A DNA stretch of 64,000 nucleotides, taken from contig NW_027018048.1 in NCBI RefSeq assembly GCF_032854445.1, positions 39,857-103,856 on the forward strand, in the 5' to 3' direction. Under the pieces are notes generated by a model that searched no databases, was not told the DNA's origin, and saw only the letters and a list, made by a program, of their open reading frames with translations. Each line of letters starts with the position of its first letter. Within the stretch, counting starts at the first letter, position 1. This document shows, one piece after another, positions 1 to 9,354 of the stretch. This DNA is from Liolophura sinensis. Its lineage: Eukaryota > Mollusca > Polyplacophora > Chitonida > Chitonidae. The position numbers were made by a program, and so were the translations under genes.

Positions 1-2199
1 TCACGTGCCCAGCAACGTCTCTTACTCCATGGAAACCAGGGAAATTTGCAAATTTTTTAACAACTGCCGATGCCTGGCCAATTCCGCATCTTTTGGCACC
101 TTATAAATGTGGGTCAGTGTTTAGTTGTACTTTTTACAGCAGACTGTATCAAGTACCTTGTGTTTTTCATGTACAAATGGTGCGGTTTTTCTACACGTAG
201 ATAAAGACATTGAGATTGTCTTGGACTTAGAAATAAGACAATTGCTGGGTGAGTTAAATGGCTTGGCCCAAAGATTTGACGTCTTCTGGGCTACCGAAGG
301 GCACATAACTTATAGTCAAAAGTTGAATATAGTAATGACCAGTCGCGATTGTACAGAGTACAGTGTAGCCGATTTCAATTAACAAAACACCCAGGCAAAA
401 ATGCAAAAGTGGAAAAACTGTTCCAGTGCTACTAGTAAGAGGCTAATCCGACGTATTTTGTGACGAGAAATCGAATGGTGCTATCCGCGTTGCTCTCCGA
501 CCAATACTTTTGGCTGTAGCGACAATTGAATGATCATTGATGTCATAATCACGTGCCCAGCAACGGCTCTTACTCCATGGAAACCATGGAAATTTGCAAT
601 TTTTCAACACCTGCCGATGCCTGGCTCAATTCCGCATCTTTTTGCACCTTACTGAAGTGGGTCAGTGTTCAGTTGTACTTTTTACAGCAGACTGTATCAA
701 GTACCTTGTGTTTTTCACGTACAAATGGTGTGGTTTTTCTACACGTAGATAAAGACATTGAGATTGTCTTGCACTTAGAAGTAAGGCAATTGCTGGGTGA
801 GTTAAATGGGCTTGGCCCAAAGATTTGTCGTCTTCTGGGCTACCGAAGGGCACATAACTTATAGTCAAAAGTTGAATATAGTAATGACCAGTCGCGATTG
901 TACAGAGTACAGTGTAGCCGATTTCAATTAACAAAAAGACCAGGCAAAAATGCAAAAGTGGAAAAACTGTTCCAGTGCTACTAGTAAGAGGCTAATCCGA
1001 CGTATTTTGTGACGAGAAATCGAATGGTGCAAACCGCGTTGCTCTCCGACCATTACTTTTGGCTGTAGCGACAATTGAATGATCATTGATGTCATAATCA
1101 CGTGCGCAGCAACGGCTCTTACTCCATGGAAACCAGGAAAATTTGATATTTTTTAACAACTGCCGATGCCTGGCCCAATTCCGCATCTTTTGGCACCTTA
1201 TAAATGTGGGTCTGTGGTCAGTTGAACTTTTTACAGCAGACTGTATCAAGTACCTTGTTTTTTTTTATGTACAAATCGTCTGGTTTTTCTACACGTAGAT
1301 AAAGACATTGAGATTGTCTTGGACTTAGAAGTAAGACAATTGCTGGGTGAGTTAAATGGGCTTAGCCCAAAGATTTGACGTCTTCTGGGCTACCGAAGGG
1401 CACATAACTTATAGTCAAAAGTTGAATATAGTAATGACCAGTCGCGATTGTACAGAGTACAGTGTAGCCGATTTCAATTAACAAAAAGACCAGGCAAAAA
1501 TGCAAAAGTGGAAAAAACTGTTCCAGTGCTACTAGTAAGAGGCTAATCCGACGTAAATTGTGACGAGAAATCGAATGGTGCAAACCGCGTTGCTCTTCGA
1601 CCAATAGTTTTGGCTGTAGTGACAATTGAATGATCATTGATGTCATAATCACGTGCGTAGCAACGGCTCTTACTCCATGGAAACCAGGAAATTTGATATT
1701 TTTTAACAACTGCCGATGCCTGGCCCAATTCCGCATCTTCTTGGCACCTTATAAATGTGGGTCAGTGTTTAGTTGTACTTTTTACAGCAGACTGTATCAA
1801 GTACTTTGTGTTTTTTCATGTACAAATGGTTTGGTTTTTCTACACGTAGATAAAGACATTGAGATTGTCTTGGACTTAAAAATAAGACAATTGCTGGGTG
1901 AGTTAAATGGGCTTGGCCCAAAGATTTCAGGTCTTCTGGGCTACCGAAGGGCACATAACTTATAGTCAAAAGTTGAATATAGTAATGACCAGTCGCGATT
2001 GTACAGAGTACAGTGTAGCCGATTTCAATTAACAAAACACCCAGGCAAAAATGCAAAAGTGGAAAAACTGTTCCAGTGCTGCTAGTAAGAGGCTAATCCG
2101 ACGTATTTTGTGACGAGAAATCGAATGGTGCAAACTGCGTTGCTCTCCGACCAATACGTTTGGCTGTAGTGACAATTGAATGATCATTGATGTCATAAT
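1..2199. repeat. Array tract 1: monomers at 2, 550, 1099, 1650
   Basis: The window opens one base before a unit start. The unit at 2 has the head of the 8800 class. The unit at 550 has the TTACTGAAG cassette. Units at 1099 and 1650 carry the rare TTTGATATT variant and match the units at 13192/13743 and 15942/16492. The unit at 1099 has a mixed head (GCGCAG) between the GCGTAG and GCCCAG types. There is no gene in this stretch. Confidence 0.9.
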
Positions 2200-3730
2200 C
2201 ACGTGCGTAGCCAACGGCTCTTACTCCATGGAAACCAGGAAAATTTGCAATTTTTAAACAACTGCCGATGCCTGGCCCAATTCCGCATCTTTTTGGCACC
2301 TAATATAAATGTGGGTCAGTGTTCAGTTGTACTTTTTACAGCAGACTGTATCAAGTACCTTGTGTTTTTTCAATGTACAAATGGTGTGGTTTTTTCTACA
2401 CGTAGATAAAGACATTGAGATTGTCTTGGACTTAGAAATAAGACAATTGCTGGTGAGTTAAATGGGCTTGGCCCAAAGATTTCAGGTCTTCTGGGCTACC
2501 GAAGGGCACATAACTTATAGTCAAAAGTTGAAAATAGTAATGACCAGTCGCGATTGTACAGAGTACAGTGTAGCCGATTTCAATTAACAAAAACACCCAG
2601 GCAAAAATGCAAAAGTGGAAAAACTGTTCCAGTGCTGCTGGTAAGAGGCTAATCCGACGTATTTTGTGACGAGAAATCGAATGGTGCAACCGCGTTGCTC
2701 TTCGACCATTACTTTTGGCTGTAGCAACAATTGAATGATCATTGATGTCATAATCACGTGCCCAGCAACGGCTCTTACTCCATGGAAACCAGGGATATTT
2801 GCAATTTTTTAACAGCTGCCGATGCCTGGCCCAATTCCGCATTCTTTAGGCACCTTATCATGTGGGTCTGTGGTCAGTTGAACTTTTTACAGCAGACTGT
2901 ATCAAGTACCTTTTTTTTTTTATGTACAAATGGTGTGGTTTTTCTACACGTAGATAAAGACATTAAGATTGTCTTGGACTTAGAAGTTAAGACAATTGCT
3001 GGGTGAGTTAAATGGGCTTAGCCCAAAGATTTGACGTCTTCTGGGCTACCGAAGGGCACATAACTTATAGTCAAAAGTTGAATATAGTAATGACCAGTCG
3101 CGATTGTACAGAGTACAGTGTAGCCGATTTCAATTAACAAAAAGACCAGGCAAAAATGCAAAAGTGGAAAAACTGTTCCAGTGCTACTAGTAAAGGCTAA
3201 TCCGACGTATTTTGTGACGAGAAATCGAATGGTGCAAACCGCGTTTGCTCTTCGACCAATACTTTTGGCTGTAGTGACAATTGAATGATCATTGATGTCA
3301 TAATCACGTGCGTAGCAACGGCTCTTACTCCATGGAAACCAGGAAAATTTGATATTTTTTAACAACTGCCCGATGCCTGGCCCAATTCCGCATCTTTTGG
3401 CACCTTATAAATGTGGTGTCAGTGTTTAGTTGTACTTTTTACAGCAGACTGTATCAAGTACCTTGTGTTTTTCATGTAGAAATGTTTGGTTTTTCTACAC
3501 GTAGATAAAGACATTGAGATTGTCTTGACTTAGAAATAAGACAATTGCTGGGTGAGTTAAATGGGCTTGGCCCAAAGATTTCAGGTCTTCTGGGCTACCG
3601 AAGGGCACATAACTTATAGTCAAAAGTTGAATATAGTAATGACCAGTCGCGATTGTACAGAGTACAGTGTAGCCGATTTCAATTAACAAAACACCCAGGC
3701 AAAAAATACAAAAGTGGACAAACTGTTCCA
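2200..3730. other. Indel-dense zone 1, probable consensus errors
   Basis: Three units contain more than ten one- or two-base gains and losses against their neighbours. Examples are CACCTAATATAAATG, a lost GG in GCTGGTGAG, GAAGTTAAGAC, GCGTTTGC, CTGCCCGATG, ATGTGGTGTCAG and CTTGACTTAG. The unit at 2200 is 555 bp, the longest in the window. Most of these changes are private and many sit in homopolymers. Confidence 0.6.
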
Positions 3731-6051
3731 GTGCTGCTGGTAAGAGGCTAATCCGACGTATTTTGTGACGAGAAATCGAATGGTGCAAACTGCGTTGCTC
3801 TCCGACCAATACTTTTGGCTGTAGAGACAATTGAATGATCATTGATGTCATAATCACGTGCCCAGCAACGGCTCTTACTCCATGGAAACCAGGGATATTT
3901 GCAATTTTTTAACAGCTGCCGATGCCTGGCCCAATTCCGCATCTTTTGGCACCTTATAAATGTGGGTCAGTGTTTAGTTGTACTTTTTACAGCAGACTGT
4001 ATCAAGTACCTTGTGTTTTTCATGTACAAATGGTGTGGTTTTTCTACACGTAGATAAAGACATTGAGATTGTCTTGGACTTAGAAATAAGACAATTGCTG
4101 GGTGAGTTAAATGGGCTTGGCCCAAAGATTTCAGGTCTTCTGGGCTACCGAAGGGCACATAACTTATAGTCAAAAGTTGAATATAGTAATGACCAGTCGC
4201 GATTGTACAGAGTACAGTGTAGCCGATTTCAATTAACAAAACACCCAGGCAAAAATGCAAAAGTGGAAAAACTGTTCCAGTGCTGCTGGTAAGAGGCTAA
4301 TCCGACGTATTTTGTGACGAGAAATCGAATGGTGCAAACCGCGTTGCTCTCCGACCATTACTTTTGGCTGTAGCAACAACTGAATGATCATTGATGTCAT
4401 AATCACGTGCCCAGCAACGGCTCTTACTCCATGGAAACCAGGGATATTTGCAATTTTTTAACAGCTGCCGATGCCTGGCCCAATTCCGCATCTTTAGGCA
4501 CCTTATTCATGTGGGTCTGTGGTCAGTTGAACTTTTTACAGCAGACTGTATCAAGTACCTTGTTTTTTTTATGTACAAATGGTGTGGTTTTTCTACACGT
4601 AGATAAAGACATTGAGATTGTCTTGGACTTAGAAGTAAGACAATTGCTGGGTGAGTTAAATGGGCTGAGCCCAAAGATTTCAGGTCTTCTGGGCTACCGA
4701 AGGGCACATAACTTATAGTCAAAAGTTGAATATAGTAATAACCAGTCGCGATTGTACAGAGTACAGTGTAGCCGATTTCAATTAACAAAAAGACCAGGCA
4801 AAAATGCAAAAGTGGAAAAACTGTTCCAGTGCTACTAGTAAGAGGCTAATCCGACGTATTTTGTGACGAGAAATCGAATGGTGCAAACCGCGTTGCTCTT
4901 CGACCAATAGTTTTGGCTGTAGAGACAATTGAATAATCATTGATGTCATAATCACGTGCCCAGCAACGGCTCTTACTCCATGGAAACCAGGGATATTTGC
5001 AATTTTTTAACAGCTGCCGATGCCTGGCCCAATTCCGCATCTTTAGGCACCTTATTCATGTGGGTCAGTGTTCAGTTGTACTTTATACAGCATACTGTAT
5101 CAAGTACCTTGTGTTTTTTTTGTACAAATGGTGTGGTTTTTCTACACGTAAATAAAGACATTGAGATTGTCTTGCACTTAGAAGTAAGGCAATTGCTGGG
5201 TGAGTTAAATGGGCTTGGCCCAAAGATTTGTCGTCTTCTGGCCTACCGAAGGGCACATAACTTATAGTCAAAAGTTGAATATAGTAATAACCAGTCGCGA
5301 TTGTACAGAGTACAGTGTAGCCGATTTCAATTAACAAAAAGACCAGGTAAAAAATGCAAAAGTGGAAAAACTGTTCCAGTGCTACTAGTAAGAGACTAAT
5401 CCGACGTATTTTGTGGCGAGAAATCGAATGGTGCAAACCGCGTTGCTCTCTGACCAATACTTTTGGCTGTAGTGACAATTCAATGATCATTTATGTCATA
5501 ATCACGTGCCCAGTAACGGCTCATACTCCATGGAAACCAGGGATATTTGCAATTTCTTAACAGTTGCCGATGGCTGGCCCAATTCCGCATCTTTTGGCAC
5601 CTTATAAATGTGGGTCAGTGTTCAGTTGTACTTTTTACAGCAGACTGTATCAAGTACCTTGTGTTTTTTACGTACAAATGGTGTGGTTTTTCTACACGTA
5701 GATAAAGACATTGAGATTGTCTTGGACTTAGAAATAAGACAATTGCTGGGTGAGTTAAATTGGCTTAGCCCAAAGATTTGACGTCTTCTGGGCTACCGAA
5801 GGGCACATAACTTATAGTCAAAAGTTGAATATAGTAATGACCAGTTGCGATTGTACAGAGTACAGTGTAGCCGATTTCAATTAACAGAAAGACCAGGCAA
5901 AAATGTAAAAGTGGAAAAACTGTTCCAGTGCTACTAGTAAAAGGCTAATCCGACGTAATTTGTGACGAGAAATCGAATGGTGCAAGCCGCGTTGCTCTTC
6001 GACCAATAGTTTTGGCTGTAGCAACAATTGAATGATCATTGATGTCATAAT

Positions 6052-6602
6052 CACGTGCGTAGCAACGGCTCTTACTCCATGGAAACCAGGAAAAATTTGC
6101 AATTTTTTAACAACTGCCGATGCCTGGCCCAATTCCGCATCTTTTGGCACGTTAGAAATGTGGGTCAGTGTTTAGTTGTACTTTTTACAGCAGACTGTAT
6201 CAAGTACCTTGTGTTTTTTATGTACAAATGGTGAGGTTTTTCTACACGTAGATAAAGACATTGAGATTGTCTTGGACTTAGAAGTAAGACAATTGCTGGG
6301 TGAGTTAAATGGGCTTGGCCCAAAGATTTCAGGTCTTCTGGGCTACCGAAGGGCACATAACTTATAGTCAAAAGTTGAATATAGTAATGACCAGTTGCGA
6401 TTGTACAGAGTACAGTGTAGCCGATTTCAATTAACAAAAAGACCAGGCAAAAATGTAAAAGTGGAAAAACTGTTCCAGTGCTACTAGTAAGAGGCTAATC
6501 CGACGTAATTTGTGACGAGAAATCGAAATGGTGCAAGCCGCGTTGCTCTTCGACCAATAGTTTTGGCTGTAGCGACAATTGAATGATCATTGATGTCATA
6601 AT
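6052..6602. repeat. Hybrid monomer at a one-unit duplication
   Basis: The 5' half, with GTTAGAAAT and GTGAGG, matches the next unit at 6603. The 3' half, with GTTGCGATT, GTAAAAGTGG and CAAGCCGCG, matches the preceding unit at 5503. The paralogous regions near 22 kb and 26 kb have only one such unit. The simplest reading is a one-monomer gain by unequal exchange, with the junction between the CAGGTC site and GTTGCGATT, at roughly 6330-6395. Confidence 0.65.
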
Positions 6603-8898
6603 CACGTGCGTAGCAAACGGCTCTTACTCCATGGAAACCAGGAAAATTTGCCAATTTTTTAACAACTGCCGATGCCTGGCCCAATTCCGCATCTTTTGGC
6701 ACGTTAGAAATGTGGGTCAGTGTTTAGTTGTACTTTTTACAGCAGACTGTATCAAGTACCTTGTGTTTTTTATGTACAAATGGTGAGGTTTTTCTACACG
6801 TAGATAAAGACATTGAGATTGTCTTGGACTTAGAAGTAAGACAATTGCTGGGTGAGTTAAATGGGCTTGGCCCAAAGATTTCAGGTCTTCTGGGCTACCG
6901 AAGGGCACATAACTTATCGTCAAAAGTTGAATATAGTAATGACCAGTCGCGATTGTACAGAGTACAGTGTAGCCGGCTTCAATTAACAAAAACACCAGGC
7001 AAAAATGTAAAAGTGAAAAAACTGTTCCAGTGCAACTAGTAAGAGGCTAATCCGACGTATTTTGTGACGAGAATTTGAATGGTACAATCCCCGTTGCTCT
7101 CCGACCAATACTTTTGGCTGTAGTGACAATTGAATGATCATTGATGTCATAATCACGTGCCCAGCAACGGCTCTTACTCCATGGAAACCAGGAAAATTTG
7201 CAATTTTTTAACAGCTGCCGATGCCTGGCTAAATTCCGCATCTTTTGGCACCTTATTCATGTGGGTATGTTGTCTGTTGTACTTTTTACAGCAGACTGTA
7301 TCAAGTACCTTGTGATTTTTATGTACAAATGGTCTGGTTTTTCTACACGTAGATAAAGACATTGAGATTGTCTTGGACTTAGAAGTAAGACAATTGCTGG
7401 GTGAGTTAAATGGGCTTGGCCCAAAGATTTCAGGTCTTCTGGGCTACCGAAGGGCACATAACTTATCCTCAAAAGTTGAATATAGTAATGACCAGTCGCG
7501 ATTGTACAGAGTACAGTGTAGCCGATTTCAATTAACAAAACACACAGGCAAAAATGCAAAAGTGGAAAAACTGTTCCAGTGCTGCTGGTAAGAGGCTAAT
7601 CCGACGTATTTTGTGACGAGAAATCGAATGGTGCAAACCGCGTTGCTCTCCGACCAATACTTTTGGCTGTAGCGACAATTGAATGATCATTGATGTCATA
7701 ATCACGTGCCCAGCAACGGCTCTTACTCCATGGAAACCAGGGATATTTGCAATTTTTTAACAGCTGCCGATGCCTGGCCCAATTCCGCATCTTTAGGCAC
7801 CTTATTCATGTGGGTCTGTGGTCAGTTGAACTTTTTACAGCAGACTGTATCAAGTACCTTGTTTTTTTTATGTACAAATGGTGTGGTTTTCTACACGTAG
7901 ATAAAGACATTGAGATTGTCTTGGACTTAGAAGTAAGACAATTGCTGGGTGAGTTAAATGGGCTTGGCCCAAAGATTTGATGTCTTCTGGGCTACCGAAG
8001 GGCACATAACTTATAGTCAAAAGTTGAATATAGTAATGACCAGTCGCGATTGTACAGAGTACAGTGTAGCCGATTTCAATTAACAAAAAGACCAGGTAAA
8101 AATGCAAAAGTGGAAAAACTGTTCCAGTGCTACTAGTAAGAGGCTAATCCGACGTATTTTGTGGCGAGAAATCGAATGGTGCAAACCGCGTTGCTCTCTG
8201 ACCAATACTTTTGGCTGTAGAGACAATTCAATGATCATTTATGTCATAATCACGTGCCCAGTAACGGCTCTTACTCCATGGAAACCAGGAAAATTTGCAA
8301 TTTTTTAACAGCTGCCGATGCCTGGCTAAATTCCGCATCTTTTGTCACCTTATTCATGTGGGTCTGTTGTCTCTTGTACTTTTTACAGCAGACTGTATCA
8401 AGTACCTTGTGATTTTTATGTACAAATGGTCTGGTTTTTCTACACGTAAATAAAGACATTGAGATTGTCTTGCACTTAGAAGTAACACAATTGCTGGGTG
8501 AGTTAAATGGGCTTAGCCCAAAGATTTGACGTCTTCTGGGCTACCGAAGGGCACATAACTTATAGTCAAAAGTTGAATATAGTAATGACCAGTCGCGATT
8601 GTACAGAGTACAGTGTAGCCGATTTCAATTAACAAAAAGACCAGGTAAAAATGCAAAAGTGGAAAAACTGTTCCAGTGCTGCTGGTAAGAGGCTAATCCG
8701 ACGTATTTTGTGACGAGAAATCGAATGGTGCAAACCGCGTTGCTCTCCGACCAATACTTTTGGCTGTAGTGACAATTGAATGATCATTGATGTCATAATC
8801 ACGTGCCCAGCAACGTCTCTTACTCCATGGAAACCAGGGAAATTTGCAATTTTTTAACAACTGCCGATGCCTGGCCCAATTCCGCATCTTTTGGCACC

Positions 8899-8906
8899 TT
8901 ATAAAT
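8899..8906 (+). promoter_or_regulatory. TATA-like string, present in only some monomer classes
   Basis: TTATAAAT occurs about 100 bases into the monomer. Other classes have TTATTCAT, TTACTGAAG or TTAGAAAT at the same place, so the TATA-like sequence is present or absent as a class character. It lies downstream of the E-box-like and CCATGG sites. This could support transcription of a subset of units, but nothing in the sequence shows that it does. Confidence 0.15.
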
Positions 8907-9084
8907 GTGGGTCAGTGTTTAGTTGTACTTTTTACAGCAGACTGTATCAAGTACCTTGTGTTTTTCATGTACAAATGGTGCGGTTTTTCTACACGTAGAT
9001 AAAGACATTGAGATTGTCTTGGACTTAGAAATAAGACAATTGCTGGGTGAGTTAAATGGGCTTGGCCCAAAGATTTCAGGTCTT

Positions 9085-9180
9085 CTGGGCTGCCGAAGGG
9101 CACATAACTTATAGTCAAAAGTTGAATATAGTAATGACCAGTCGCGATTGTACAGAGTACAGTGTAGCCGATTTCAATTA
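9085..9180. other. Low-variation core of the monomer (shown in the reference unit)
   Basis: From CTGGGCT through GGGCACATAAC, the TCGCGA palindrome (9142-9147), TGTACA (9149-9154) and on to CAATTA, this stretch of about 95 bases reads almost the same in every monomer. The 5' third of the monomer, in contrast, has several alternative versions. The few recurrent changes are TATAG to TATCG (units at 6603, 22532, 26374, 26921), GTCGC to GTTGC (units at 5503, 6052, 21983, 25827) and AATGACC to AATAACC. Low variation could mean a bound protein, a transcription element or simply strong homogenisation. I see no RNA-gene or protein signature in it. Confidence 0.5.
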
Positions 9181-9181
9181 A

Positions 9182-9217
9182 CAAAACACCCAGGCAAAAA
9201 TGCAAAAGTGGAAAAAC
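9182..9217. other. A-tract cluster, possible intrinsic curvature
   Basis: Four short A-tracts follow the conserved core in every monomer, for example AAAA, AAAAA, AAAA and AAAAA between 9183 and 9217. Their centres are spaced roughly one helical turn apart on average. T-tracts at about 8929-8933, 8961-8965 and 8984-8988 in the same unit are separated by roughly three and two turns. Phased A/T tracts can bend DNA and are common in satellites. Curvature is inferred only from spacing read by eye. Confidence 0.3.
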
Positions 9218-9321
9218 TGTTCCAGTGCTGCTGGTAAGAGGCTAATCCGACGTATTTTGTGACGAGAAATCGAATGGTGCAAACCGCCTTGCTCTCCGAC
9301 CAATACTTTTGGCTGTAGCGA

Positions 9322-9354
9322 CAATTGAATGATCATTGATGTCATAATCACGTG
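9322..9354. promoter_or_regulatory. Palindrome cluster at the unit junction (CAATTG, TGATCA, TGATGTCAT, CACGTG)
   Basis: Within about 33 bases at each monomer junction lie CAATTG (9322-9327), TGATCA (9330-9335), TGATGTCAT (9337-9345) and CACGTG (9349-9354). TGATGTCAT is one base from the CREB/ATF-type site TGACGTCAT, and CACGTG is the canonical E-box core bound by bHLH proteins. CACGTG is retained in 115 of 117 units. The first two hexamers vary: CAATTC replaces CAATTG in many units and TTATCA or TGATTA appears occasionally. Such short motifs can arise by chance, so a regulatory role is only a possibility. Confidence 0.25.

Larger units (their letters stand above)
2200..7153. repeat. Array tract 2: nine monomers paralogous to 18689-23080
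   Basis: Units start at 2200, 2755, 3305, 3855, 4404, 4953, 5503, 6052 and 6603. Their order of variants parallels units 18689, 19238, 19787, 20336, 20885, 21434, 21983 and 22532, an offset near 16.48 kb. Shared marks include GAAAATAG (2529 and 19012), ATGTAGAAATG (about 3475 and 19955), the CATACTG cassette and GTTAGAAAT. The tract has one extra unit (6052), which looks like a single-monomer duplication. The units at 2200-3304 contain many single-base indels and may be poorly polished. There is no gene here. Confidence 0.85.
8800..9348 (+). repeat. Reference monomer (549 bp) with landmarks
   Basis: This clean 549-bp unit shows the landmarks shared by the array. In order they are: CACGTG at 8800-8805; CCATGG at 8825-8830; CAACTG at 8858-8863 (CAGCTG in many other units); a TATAAAT string at 8900-8906; TGTACA at 8968-8973; the variable GTGCGG/GTGTGG/GTCTGG site near 8978; the AAATAAG/AAGTAAG site near 9029; the CAGGTC/GACGTC/GTCGTC switch near 9076; a conserved core at about 9085-9180; an A-rich tract at 9182-9217; and CAATTG and TGATCA near the end. 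Close relatives are at 28567, 34058, 57664 and 60958. The CACGTG start is a convenience. Linked variants cross this boundary, so the evolutionary unit may be phased differently. Confidence 0.95.

Noticed and set aside
8800-8830. RFX X-box made of AGCAACG and CCATGGAAAC
   Set aside because: The half-sites are too far apart and not in the inverted arrangement of an X-box. The resemblance is to isolated halves only.
9050-9075. Terminator-like hairpin in TGGGCTTAGCCCA
   Set aside because: The arms are only five or six bases, the GGCTTGGCC class weakens them further, and no T run follows on the plus strand. It is too short to call in a eukaryotic satellite.
8800-9348. Tandem RNA gene array (5S rRNA, spliced leader, snRNA or tRNA)
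   Set aside because: I saw no 5S core, no snRNA landmark sequences and no proper Sm site. The closest match to a tRNA B-box, on the minus strand at GAAATCGAATGG, is weak and lacks a paired A-box and a cloverleaf.
8800-9348. CENP-B box
   Set aside because: TTCGACCAATA in some units begins like the consensus, but the required CGGG is absent and the site is variable (CTCCGACC or CTCTGACC in others).
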